A stretch of DNA of 64,000 bases from Lateolabrax maculatus (lineage: Eukaryota > Chordata > Actinopteri > Acropomatiformes > Lateolabracidae): contig CM062202.1 in the NCBI GenBank assembly GCA_031216445.1, forward strand, positions 19,491,501 to 19,555,500, given 5' to 3'. Positions 48,985 through 60,420 of this stretch are shown piece after piece. How positions within the stretch are numbered: position 1 is the first letter of the stretch; each line of letters starts with the position of its first letter. A model generated the notes under the pieces. That model saw only the letters and a program-made list of their open reading frames with translations. It was not told where the DNA came from and made no database searches. The translations under genes and the position numbers were made by a program.

Positions 48985-51900
48985 ACAGCTAAATATGGCC
49001 ATGTCTGTTTTTTCACACTGTAACTTGCAAATTATGATTTTCTTTTATAAAAAATTGCAGACAGACATTTAAAGTGCTCTGGGGTAAATGGGAAGCATCT
49101 CCGTGGAGAATACGTTGCGCCTAACTGGGATAGCATAAACATGGGAATGGAGCATTTCTTCAAAAAAGAAGTGAAATGCTTATGTTACGCAAAAAAAGAA
49201 ACATGACAAAATATGCTGATTCAGCTCATTACCAGCCTACACTTATAATATTCAATTAACCTACTCTGTAAGTGTTTTGCCAGTGGTCCTAACGTAAAAT
49301 GCAGAATGAGCCACTAAGTCTAAGCATCCCAGATGCCCAAAGCCAAGCCTAAATCATCATACACAAACTACTTTTGAGAAAATGTGAAACCCATAAAAGA
49401 AAATCAAAAATTGCAGCGAATGTTGCTTTAAATTTCAGTGCTTAAACTGCAGTAGAACACAGGCAGGTGTTTCAGATGTGTGAGGAAGTGATTCTCATGA
49501 GGTAAACAACCCTGTGTGTCAATAAGGGTTGACTGAGAGCCTCACTAATAATATTGCACTGACTTGGTAAATCATTGGCATCAGATTTGTTTCCTCACCA
49601 TAAATGTATCACCTAATCTACAATATTAACTAATCATGAGAATAGGTTTATACACACTATATTATAGGATTCTAACATAGGTGTATTTTTATAATTTTTG
49701 AACTGTTAAAAATACCTTGCCTGCTACTATATTAGACATAGATATACAAATGACACTATGCACAGATTTTTTAAGTCACAAAGTGTATTAAATAATTGTA
49801 ATTTCTGAGGCTTAGGGTGCAAAATCTACACCAAATGAATTCAATAAAACAACCTATTGATGAACATCAATTACACACCAGCTGGCTATATGGGGGGTCT
49901 CTGTGCTCAACGGTTGTTGGTGGGGGTGTCAACAGCTCTTGCTGTGGCTAATTAACACCACGCACAAGGGATCATGCAGAAGTCTCAGATAGGCTATGCA
50001 CCTGCATTAATAGACCTCAAAGGGGGATTGAGGACCTGCCATTATGCCTCCTAGGGACAAAGTTCCCTTTTTTTTTTGTAAATGAATGAATTCCTTTTTG
50101 CACATAGCCTGCCCTGCTGTACAGATACATGTATATTGATTGAATCAAAATATCAGGTCAGGCGATTGGTGCTCCCCCCGGTCGATGTCCTCTACCTCCC
50201 TCTCTACTCGTTTCCTGCTGCAGTGGCGGGCACTGGGCCTTTCCATGGTGAAAGAATGCACTCACGCAAAAATTGTACGGAAATGCATGCACAGACACAG
50301 TGTAAGTCAGCCAGTGTGATGAGTTTCTTTGAGGCAGACATCAGGTATGTGGCTAAACAAAGTATAAATATACTGTTCTTTTTCGTTTTATATTGATAGT
50401 GATGCACCTTAGGTATTGCTTGACACAACTTGGCAAGTAGGGTCGATCTATGCTTGAACTAATGTTATTTAGCAGCTTGAAATGTGCCTACTAGCTACCA
50501 CTAACATTGATACCTTTTGCTCGTCACGTGGGAATCCGTGAAACATGAGTTCTTGTGTCCTATCCACTGAACTTAAAAGAACGTTCCCATCGCACCACAG
50601 CAGTTTTAATGTTGTCTTATTGTCTCAATATCTAGTTAGTTAATATATTAACGTTAGTCCTCTCTCAGTCCTTCTAAAGAAAATAAATGTTCTCTAATAC
50701 CATAATTCGATTTGGCTTCTAACTTAATAACCAGTCATTCTACTGGATTGTGATGACAGGCCCCCCTCCCTCTACTTTGAAAGGAAGGCATAGCGGGTAA
50801 CTAGTTCTGGAAAAAGAAGTGTATTTAGGACTTTGTCACCATCAACTCATTTGAATTATTTACCAAAAAAAAGCTTTGTTATGAATTTGGGCCTCTGCCC
50901 CTCCAACATCCTCTGTAAGTCCCTGAGATAGGCCCATCTGATCCAATTTCAAATTCACACAATAATTACTTGTAGGCATAGAGATGGCACACACTCCACA
51001 GCCATATGTATAAAAAACACATTCTGTTACTCATCTCAATCAGTGATGTTGTGTACACTGCTGGCAGGACATTATTTAAGGCCAAACACAAAACTCTTAA
51101 TCAGCTGTACAAATGAATGCACAAAGCATGCAGACAATTTAACAACAATTAAAGGCTAACAATTACCACTGAGCGACTGAGGAACAGTATAAAGCCTCAT
51201 GTTGTCTGAGAAAAGATATTTTCGTACCTTGCAGATATAACAGATTACAGTGGTTAGCTCTCAGCTGTCTGTGGTTCATCATTTGCCAGACATCGATGCT
51301 ATCGGTGTGGGGCATCTTAACGTTAAGCAGTGTAAGGAGCAGAGGATGCACCTGCACACTTGGCAGAAAATGAAACCCAGATGAGGTGTACATGCAAGAA
51401 TAATCAGGTTTTGATCACAGTAAACCAGCTTGAGGTAGCAGGTTTCTCCAATATAAGGCCTTATCCAGGTTTCTGAAACTAGTATGATATTAACACGCAC
51501 CAACATCAACCCTAACACTCGATGCATGGGATAATAGTGTGTATGCAAAGACTCATTATTTTGTAACCTGACATCTCTAAATTTAAAACTGGCAAGTTTT
51601 CACATTTTCATTGAAAGTGACTTTCCTTAGTAAGGTTACAAAATACAATACTGTTCTAAACCAAAGTTTGCTATGTTGCATCAACAGCAAACATTAGATT
51701 GCTTACCTGTCCAACAAGTAGGCCTACAGTGTAAACTTTTCTCAAATGCTGCACCTGTATTCACTCACTCTGCTGAAACTATAACCATGAAACAACTAAT
51801 CAAGCTGGCCACTAATAGTTGGTGATCAGGAAATACAGTAACTTCAAGCTAAATGATCCTTAAACTACAAGGTCTTGATTTATTTTCCTACATGATACAA

Positions 51901-53200
51901 TGTGTAAAGCTGTTTCCCAATGGTACTAGAAGTAGTAGTAGTACACTCAAATTGCAGTCAAGTATATGTGTTTTAAACTTAAATGCTCTTATGGTTTGGA
52001 TTAATTCATTGTTGATGCTGTGACTGTGTTTTGTCATTCTCTCCAGTTTGAAGGATGCCAAAGGTTTCTTTGGCAGGTGTGGACAATCCTGTTAGGGATG
52101 GTGTTTCTGTTATACCTTAACCTCTTTTTCCAGTAAATCTATCTTTTGTTTGTACAGCTTCCCAGTATGAGGCTTTTCTGCCAAGGAGATTAAATATATA
52201 AACAGGAGGAAAGGGCAATCTGGTTCTATCTTTGAATCCATACATTGCAAGAAATGAATCACACAACACTTTCAATTTATGGCCATGTTTCTGTGTATAT
52301 TAATTTGTCTTATTGTTACTGTAACAATCATTCACTGTGTATTTGTGTTTGAAAGAGCTGAATGTAGTTCTCACAAAGCACATATTTATTTTTCAACTGC
52401 ATGGGAGTTGACATACACTGTACACATACTTTTGTATACACTGTAAGGACTTATTATATTGTATATTACAAAAAATGTGGAGTGCAGCAGCAAACAGCAT
52501 TCAGACAGTATGTAAACTGTTCTCATAGAATAGAATAAATAGAATACAGCAAAGTACATCAGTGTGCAAGAACACAACTACAGAGAGCAGCCTGCAGCTC
52601 ACTTTTATAACCAGTTGCAGTAAAGCATGCTAAAACCCTAATATGATGCTTGAACACTGTTATAAAATATGCACGAGTTAAGAAAAGGCAACTCTGAAAT
52701 TGTTGGTATTTCGCCAGGTACTAAGTAGCACTGAAGGGAGGGAGTCAGCACAGAGGAGAGGAAGGCAATGGCCTAAATTGTAAATAGTATATTCATTTCT
52801 GCTCATGCATAAAATGTAATTGGTTTTTCTGATGTTTGGATACTAGGATAGGATCTCTGTACAATAGTCATATAAGGGGAAAAAAGATGACACTCATAAA
52901 AGATCCATGATTATCTGGCATTTTAGCTCCGACTAACGTGGTAACAATTATCATAATTGCATTCTACATAATAGGCAATTGCTTGTCATAGAAAGGATAA
53001 CTGGTATTGAGGTACTGTACAAATAACAATTACATAAAAAAATTGTAGTAATGAATATAAAATAGTGCTACCTAAACTATAGGTATATCTTCAGACATAA
53101 CACATATTTACATGGACATTAGAATTTACATTTTATATTATTCACTGTATTAGTAATACTACAGTAGCTGTAGCATTATGTTTTTATCAGTTACTTTTTC
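48985..53200. other. Gene-free AT-rich DNA
   Basis: A poly-T run near 50070-50078 and AT-rich stretches around 49.6-49.8 kb and 52.9-53.2 kb. Anonymous short frames only. Confidence 0.45.
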
Positions 53201-53204
53201 TTCA

Positions 53205-53400
53205 TGCAAATCCTAAGGGCGTTAATGGGGCTATTTTCGTTGAATGAGAGCTCTATGTGGGTCAGACGGTTTTCCTCTGACAACCTCTGAACACTTATGT
53301 TCTGCAGCAGTCTTGATTAATGGCCCAGAGAGTGTCACATTGACCTGAGATGGAAGATGTTCATCGTTGTCAGAGAGAGAACAAAACAAAACAGCACAAT
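53205..53400. promoter_or_regulatory. Candidate conserved non-coding block
   Basis: Repeat-free, mid-GC block in AT-rich surroundings, with GGGCGTTAATGGGG and TCTTGATTAATGGCCC words. Judged only by contrast with its flanks. Confidence 0.2.
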
Positions 53401-54009
53401 CCAGTGTTTTTTTTTCTTTTCTATTGCTACGTTCATCCCCTCACAATAATGAGGATAAGCAATCACTTAAATAGTGCTGGCTTTGTTGTTTGATAAAAGC
53501 AAGGATGTTGTTCAACAAGTCCCAAATACAAGTCTGTTAATGTAAATGGAACAATATGATCACTCATCTCTGCAGTGAAGTCTTTCTATAAAAGAGGACA
53601 CAAGGCATTAATATGTTTTCAGGTACACAGTACAATTGCAGAATAAATGTGGGCCTATTTAACCTATGATGACAGGCTCTTTATACCAGTGATTTGTTTG
53701 CATTACAGTGATGTCAGCCATTTTTTTTAACCCCTTTAAAAAAGAGGCAACAGATAGTGTTTCCATTTTGATCAAACCCACTTTAAACCGCATCTGAAAT
53801 AATTCTAAGAAAAAATATATATACATATATAATAAATATGGATTTTATCCAGCATTTTTTCTTCTTCAATTATTATGCATAATGGTTGTTCCCCCTGTTC
53901 TACTTTACAGTATAGCTAATGAATGGCCATCTCTAAATTTCAAGTACTGATGACTTATTCAAATAGATGATTCTCCTCTTTCTGCACAAAAAAGGGAAAA
54001 AGAAAGACA

Positions 54010-54470
54010 CTTTAGTCCTGAGTGACACTTCAATTAGCCTCTTGTCCTCCATTACTAATAATCAGATCGCTAGCCGTGTAAAGGACAAGGCGGGTCATTA
54101 AAATATCCTCAAAAACCCACAAGATTTACTGTACGGCTGTAGATTTTGCTTGTATTTGCTGACAGCCGAATAGTGCTGCACCCCCTCTTGCCCTCCCCAG
54201 ATGAAATAAAAGCTATCTTGCTGTAACTGCTGAGGAAAACTGATTCACCAGTGTCAGAAACACTTTATGTGCTCTCTAATTTCGTTCAGCTCTTTCTTCA
54301 ATTGCCAGGCCCCTCGCAGGGGCCTTCATCTATTCCATTCAGTGCTCTTCAGTGTGATGTCGCTGCGGACCCAGATAACAAAATTACGTAGGCACAGCTT
54401 TATGACAGCATAATCAGACAACCAGAGATTTGTTGAAATAATCTAATAATTTATGTTGACGCCGGATAAG
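54010..54470. promoter_or_regulatory. Candidate conserved non-coding block with GC hairpin
   Basis: Repeat-free, balanced composition between AT-rich flanks. Contains CTTCAATTAGCC, GGGTCATTAAAATATCC and the perfect hairpin AGGCCCCTCGCAGGGGCCT at 54307-54325 (8-bp arms, 3-base loop). It looks like regulatory or structured-RNA sequence; conservation is untested. Confidence 0.25.
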
Positions 54471-55125
54471 AAAAACTTTGCAATTAGCTTGAGGTCTATA
54501 TGCTGCAGCACCATTTTAGGAGCGAACTTTGTTTAAAGATGTATCAAAATATTGTATTCAACAGACTAACATCATTTGGATAAAATAAACAGCTAATTAA
54601 AGATAACATGCTGCTATTCGCGCTCATGTGAGTCAGAGCACCATTAACAATCAGTTACAGTCATTGGGGCTTGAGGCTCAATGTTTGGTGAATATTATGC
54701 TGCAGTGTGATTCCTCTACTGTTAACTCAAAGCTGTTTGGCCAAGGATAGCTTTTCAAACATGTTTGATTTTGTCCGGCCAACTGCTTGAATCAGTTCAA
54801 GGTGAAAACTGTAACACTGGCGACAGCCAGTGTGAATGTAACTCCTGGGGTTAGAAGATGGAATGAGATAGAAGAGGAGTTACCTTTAAGAACAATGCCC
54901 ACTAATGCAGACACTGTAGCTTGGATCAGCAAGAATTCCAGCTCCACTCGGCTCACTCTCATGGGCTGCTACTGTGCTTGAGCCAATACATGTCACAGCC
55001 TTTATAAACCAAGATTAGTTATTAGTTTAAGATTTAGTGAAAGTTACTGATACTGTCATTTGAAATATTTCTGTAGGGTAATGTGAAGGTTACTGTAGTG
55101 CAATAAAGCTCTGCCACAGTTTGTA

Positions 55126-55190
55126 CAGTGAACTTCTCTGGCACAATGGGAGAGAGAATAACTCTCCCATTGTGCCAGAGAAGTTCACTG
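55126..55190. repeat. Perfect hairpin: 29-bp arms, 7-base loop
   Basis: The left arm (55126-55154, beginning CAGTGAACTTCTCTGG and ending CAATGGGAGAG) is matched base for base by its reverse complement at 55162-55190. The loop is AGAATAA. The arms are not AT-rich and carry no mismatch, which marks a recent inverted duplication, a foldback insertion or a selected hairpin. Pre-miRNAs normally carry mismatches and bulges, so an ordinary miRNA is not the first guess. An assembly or library snap-back artefact is possible. Confidence 0.95.
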
Positions 55191-55194
55191 AGTT

Positions 55195-58065
55195 CTGAGT
55201 GACAGAATTGGGTTGTGTGTGATCACCTATCTTCATTTGTGATGCCTGTCTTTGTCCTGTTGACTGGTGTGACCACACGGAAAGCATTTAGTTTAAACCC
55301 AATTAAGGGCGGGGGAAGAAATCAATTGGATGGTGAAATGTAACATGTGTGTTGTGTTCACGTTATAAGCTAACGTTAACATGTATGAACATGACTCATG
55401 GATGTATTATTAAGCTACTTATGAGGTTACAATTGTCTCTCCCTGATCTGTACATCCTGACTGATCAGTGCTGCTATGAGCTTTTAAAAAACATTCTGAA
55501 TTAAACACAGTTTTTCCGGATGTGATGACGAAAGTTGCTGAGGAGTGAGCCATCTTGCTTCCTACTCATTTCTGTTGAGAGTGACGCTCAGTACAGATCA
55601 GGCAGGATGTTGATCATGATGTAGATACAATCTGATCAGCATTCCCTGCCTTAACAGGCAGCGTATGGAAGAATTTTGGTTTCTATGAAGTTGAAGGAAA
55701 AAGGGAACTGGACAAAAGCCACATTGTATTCAAGTTGTGTATTAACAAAAAATAATGGTAAATGTATCTGTTTATTTTATATTATGGATCCTTACAATTA
55801 CACTATGTTTCAAAAGTAGCAAGCAGTCAAACAGTGAGAAAAAAGTATGCATAGAATCCAAAAATGTGATGCATCAACATGCATCAATAATGCAAAATCG
55901 AATAGTGAGATGCCCCGAAATTCCCACCTTTAACTCAATGCCGGACCATATTTGACCAGCCTCCAGGAAATCAATACTTAGCAAACCACTGTGTGTAAAT
56001 CAGTAAGAACAGGCAGAAACTGTGTTGTTATTGCATATAGCTAAAAAAAATGGGAAGAGCTAATGTTGCTACGAAGTACAAGTTTTCACAACATCAGTAA
56101 TCCAATACCTGAGGTGAAATTACAACAGATGAAGAGAGAGATGTTGAGATTATCATCTATTTAAACATGCTATAGAAATATTACAAACTATGCTTCTAAG
56201 TTTGCTGTATCAGAATGCTTCATTTCCTTCAGATTAGATCACATTAACGGGGATTCCTGTTTAAATCATTCTGAGAAAATCTGTTTTGTGCATCCTTAAC
56301 GAATCAGTTATATTGCTGGTATGCAAGGTGCTAGCTGGGGACTCACTGGATGCAGTCTGGCTAGTAATGTGCATGTGTATAAACACTGGGTAATTTCCGT
56401 GTGTGTGTAATTAGTCCCTTCCTATCAAGCTTGATTTGTGATATGGCTACACCATCAAGGAACAGTAGGGAGTCCGTTGGTGTGAACTTAATCAAGTTAA
56501 CTGGGGCAGATACGCTTCATCTACTCACTGGGGTGTCAAAAATGTGGTGCCCAGTGTTTATATGAGTCTGATTGAATTTGCAGGTGATTCCAACAGAAAA
56601 CCACTTTAAATAGCTGTTTTTTATTTGTGAAATCAAAAGAACAAGTTTAAAGTATTTTTGGACCTCTTCTATCACTGAACACTCGACAATTGCGACACTT
56701 GACAAATGCTCCTACATGTATAACGGTCACCACATTTCAAGCAGGCTCTGCTTTGCTGTGGGCAATTCAACGATAAAATCTTCTGTCAAATTGTTCTCAG
56801 CAATAGTAATGTGCTGCCGGAACAACTGAAGTTCATCTGAAAAATCAATCTTTGTGATAACAGAACTTATCGGTGAAAGATTTCCAAGATGACGCTTTTT
56901 AAGTTACCCATCAAGACCTCTGAAACTTGTCAGAAGATTTAATGCTGTATGTTCTTCAAAAAGTCTTGATTAAATTTGATCATGTTCTGAAAAACCCATA
57001 CTGAATAATTTGTGATGAATCAGTATATCATTCTCATTTTATGAGTGCTTGTTGCTTTATCCAACTGTGTTGTAAAAATGATCAATATGATGCAGTTTCT
57101 TTGAGGTGTCTACAAGTAATATGGGGATTCCAGTACAGTAAATCATGAGTCATTAATCAGTACCAGTACATGTTGTCAGTGAATCCTCAACATGATGCTT
57201 TACACACTTATCTTAATTTTTCAAGAGTCCTCTCTAAGTTTGAGACCTATCAATTCTTTCTTCCACACCTAAAGTTATGCAGCACAATAATTGAAAAAAA
57301 AAGAGAGACTGATTTACATTTAAATCGAAAATCACTATCTTTCTTATAATGATGTGCTCTAATCCACCTTCAACTATCATCCGAGGAGGTTAAATTGTGA
57401 AATATTACATGCAGTAGTCAGAAGATCCCATTCTTTGAGTGTCTCCCGGGACCTAAACCCTGTTCTTGGTAGTTCCCTTCCCTCTTTGAAGATAGGGGAG
57501 GAGGAGGAGGAATAGAATTGAGAGGTGTGGCAGGGAGTTCACACAATCTCTTTTAGGTTCGCCTTCACGTTGCAAGACACAGTGAATTTAATACCTTCTT
57601 TTATCTGTTGTGTGTGCAGCAGTGAAAGGTAGGAGTTGCAAACGTCAAGTCTTTATACCCAGGTAGCTGTGGTGTCTTTATGCTCCTGGGTGATATAATT
57701 CCATGTGGATCAATGTGGTTGCTAATTTTAGGTAGGTCTTTTTCAAAAGTGGATTGATAAACACAGTTTTCCTGAGCCCTGTTAATTGCTTAATGTATTT
57801 TTAAACTGCTAACAACTTCATAATATTATTTATATGTTAAGGGAAAGTGGTCTTCTTTTAATCTATTTTAGGGATGAAAACTTTAACCAACTGCCGTGTA
57901 ATCAGGAAATTAAATCAATCCTATGCAACTTTGAATGTAAATACTTTCAGTACAAATGAGCAATAAAAAGACTCATATTCAGGTGACGACCAATTGTCAA
58001 TGTTAGCTAACTTTGCCGTGACTGAAATTTCTGAGTCAATTCATTGACTTGTGATACTGTCACAT
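55195..58065. other. Gene-free AT-rich DNA
   Basis: TATAAACACTGGG near 56377 recurs inverted as CCCAGTGTTTATA near 56550, a 13-bp inverted pair about 160 bases apart. A CCCAGG/CCTGGG pair occurs at 57659-57690. No coding feature was recognised. Confidence 0.4.
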
Positions 58066-58070
58066 TTTAG

Positions 58071-58454
58071 TAGCCTGGCATCACCAGACTAATTCGCAAA
58101 TGCATATTAGTCTGGAATCTCTCAGTTCATTTTGATTTCCAAGGGGTGTTATCGACGGGCGGAGACAACTAATCAGAGCAACAAAACGCCGTCCTGTTGG
58201 ACGGTGGGTCCTGTCAGAAGTACGACAAACACATATTTCTTATCAACATAAAGTTTAAGTGCAGTTGTTTGTTCTTCTTTTAGAGAAAACTAACCGTCCA
58301 GTCCGTTTAAAACTGCCCCTGTAGCAGCAGTAGGCATCTTGGATATTTACAAAGATAGAGGGGAAGACAGGGAAATAAGTTTGGATGAAAGAGGGGCCAG
58401 ATGTATCTGCCAGAATGAAACATGAACTCTGAGATTCGTCTGGTTCCCAGGCTA
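58071..58454. mobile_element. 384-bp TIR element (MITE), TAGCCTGG ends
   Basis: The left end TAGCCTGGCATCACCAGAC and the reverse complement of the right end, TAGCCTGGGAACCAGAC, share TAGCCTGG and ACCAGAC. The internal words ATTAGTCTGG, GGGTGTTATCGACGGGCGG and CTAATCAGAGCAAC are of a type I recognise as repeated in teleost genomes. No transposase frame is present. A 77-codon minus-strand frame inside it is not a known protein. A target-site duplication is not obvious in the flanks, so the superfamily is left open. Confidence 0.75.
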
Positions 58455-59960
58455 TCCCAGTCCCCTTTAGCAAACCTGAACAGGACATATGGGCATATAA
58501 AATGAAGAATGGATGAAGTAGATGATTGTGTGGGAAAAGAAATGTTGACCTATATATTATTAAGTAGAAAACTGTTTTTCAGCCTGGTGACCCCTTTGAC
58601 CTCATGCCACCCTGCCCACACAACTATGTGTATGACATGGCCCTGGTGGACGTGCAGTGTGAACACTTAACAAAGTCACAGGCTTAACTAATGAAGCCAT
58701 GCAGAGAAGTTGAAACAATGTCCATTATCTCTTCTGTGGGGAAATTATTTAAGCTTGTCAGAAGATCTGGCACTACAATCTGCCAGTTTTTGATAAGAAA
58801 TGATCTAGTAATAACCAGAGATTTTATAAATTAATTAATTAAAAATGATCATGCATTATTTAATCTATCTCAGAGAAAAGCACTACACCCCTCTACCACA
58901 TTTTTCAGTAGTAGTAAACAGGCATTTTATACCACACAATAGAGTTTTTTTTTTTTGTTTTTGACCTCATTAACCCTATAACTTACTAATATTTACATTA
59001 ACACCACCCACACAGTTTCAATCGATGGCACAAACCACACCATCTTTAAAAACATGGGCCTCAACAGCCTGCCTCCAACAGCATTGGCTCAAATCAATAG
59101 AAAGACAAAGTTCAATAGCCTTGATTCAAGATCCGTGTGTTGTTGCTTCCAACATCCCCTGACTGTATACCATTATCTGTCTCACCACATAGTTAATGAA
59201 TTTTGTATTCAAACCATGGTCTCTAAATCTGCACAAGATTGTCAAAGCAACAACAACACAATCACAAGTCATGTTAAGCATGATCAGTGAGCAGTGATTC
59301 AAATTATAGTTGCTGTAAAGGTTAGGTATGATTTCTCGAGTATAGACGCAGCTGTTGCTGCGGAGGAGAGTAGGAGGAAGAAATAGGGTAAGAGGGACCT
59401 TCTTGACTTGCCATGAGAAAAGCGAGTTAGTCCAAACTTTGATTACCCGTCATATCACATGAGGTTTAACAACTTCTCTTCGCCCACCCATGCACCAAGA
59501 GGTTTACCAGATCCAAATAGAAACAGACTTCAATGAGCAAAAGCAATTGTTCAAGTTATAGAATCATTTCTTAATATTCTAACCCCTGACTTCACAGGCT
59601 TTATAAGGCATACGCTTCCAAACTGCTTTTACAAAAAGGAAGGAATCAGCTAAAAAGACACAATAGCAACTGTATTTTGCAGTGATACTGTATTACACTG
59701 GAAAGACAAAAACATGTTTGACAAGTACTATTGATATCATAGTTAATATGCTTTACATAGCATAAATGAAATCCATGCTGCTGCCAAGCTGTCCTCTATA
59801 GATCCACTGGACAGATACAGGGTTACAGTAGAGGGGAAAGCCTTGCTTGTATTCATTACAGCTCATCTTAATTTAACCACATCACCTGTGTGTTGCTACA
59901 TCTATTTTTTCTTTCTTCTCACAAACTATAACTTAAATTTGAAACCATTGTTTTACTACA
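58455..59960. other. Gene-free unique DNA
   Basis: Nothing beyond a poly-T run near 58945 and short anonymous frames. Confidence 0.45.
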
Positions 59961-59965
59961 AAAAT

Positions 59966-60420
59966 GAGATGGATTGCAATGAAATCTGGTTCAGACATGC
60001 AAGGTTCCCCGGAAAATGAATCGTACTGACTTGAGCCCCTGACTTTTCATCTAGCACCACCATACGGTTGACTTTTAGTCAAATGCCTATGGATATCCAT
60101 GAAATTTAGTAAACACATTAATGTCCCCCTCAGGATGAATTGTAATAACTTTGGTACCTTCTGAACTTTTCATCTTGTGACATCATCAGGTCAAAATGTT
60201 TTTGGTTTACGAGTGAATAACTGCAAAACATAGAAAGTTCCTATCAGCCTCAACTGTACTAGGTTTAATGCAAATAAGCATTTGTTTGCATTCTAACACG
60301 TCAAACTACGAAAAACCTGCTTAGCATCAGAATATTAGCATTGTCAGTGTGAGGATGTTAGGATGCTGACATAAGCATCAAGCTAAAAGCCTCATAGATG
60401 AGCTAGCACGGCTGCAGAGT
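59966..60420 (+). mobile_element. Interspersed repeat of a type common in percomorph fish (copy 2)
   Basis: Contains two tandem versions of an internal module 120 bases apart. The first begins GGATTGCAATGAAATCTGG at 59971 and the second GGATATCCATGAAATTTAG at 60091. Each continues through a CCCC..GGATGAAT phrase, an ACTTG/ACTTTG phrase and CTTTTCATCT. The 3' part (CTGCAAAAC, CCTATCAGCCTC, GTTAGGATGCTGAC) matches a widespread percomorph repeat and, in part, copy 1 on the opposite strand at 8.2-8.6 kb. There is no coding capacity. Confidence 0.75.

Noticed and set aside
55126..55190. Hairpin as a conventional microRNA precursor
   Set aside because: The stem is perfectly paired with no bulges, unlike normal animal pre-miRNAs; kept as an unexplained hairpin.
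56377..56562. Small hAT-like MITE with CACTGGG ends
   Set aside because: Only 13 bases match between the ends and there is no target duplication, so chance is likely.
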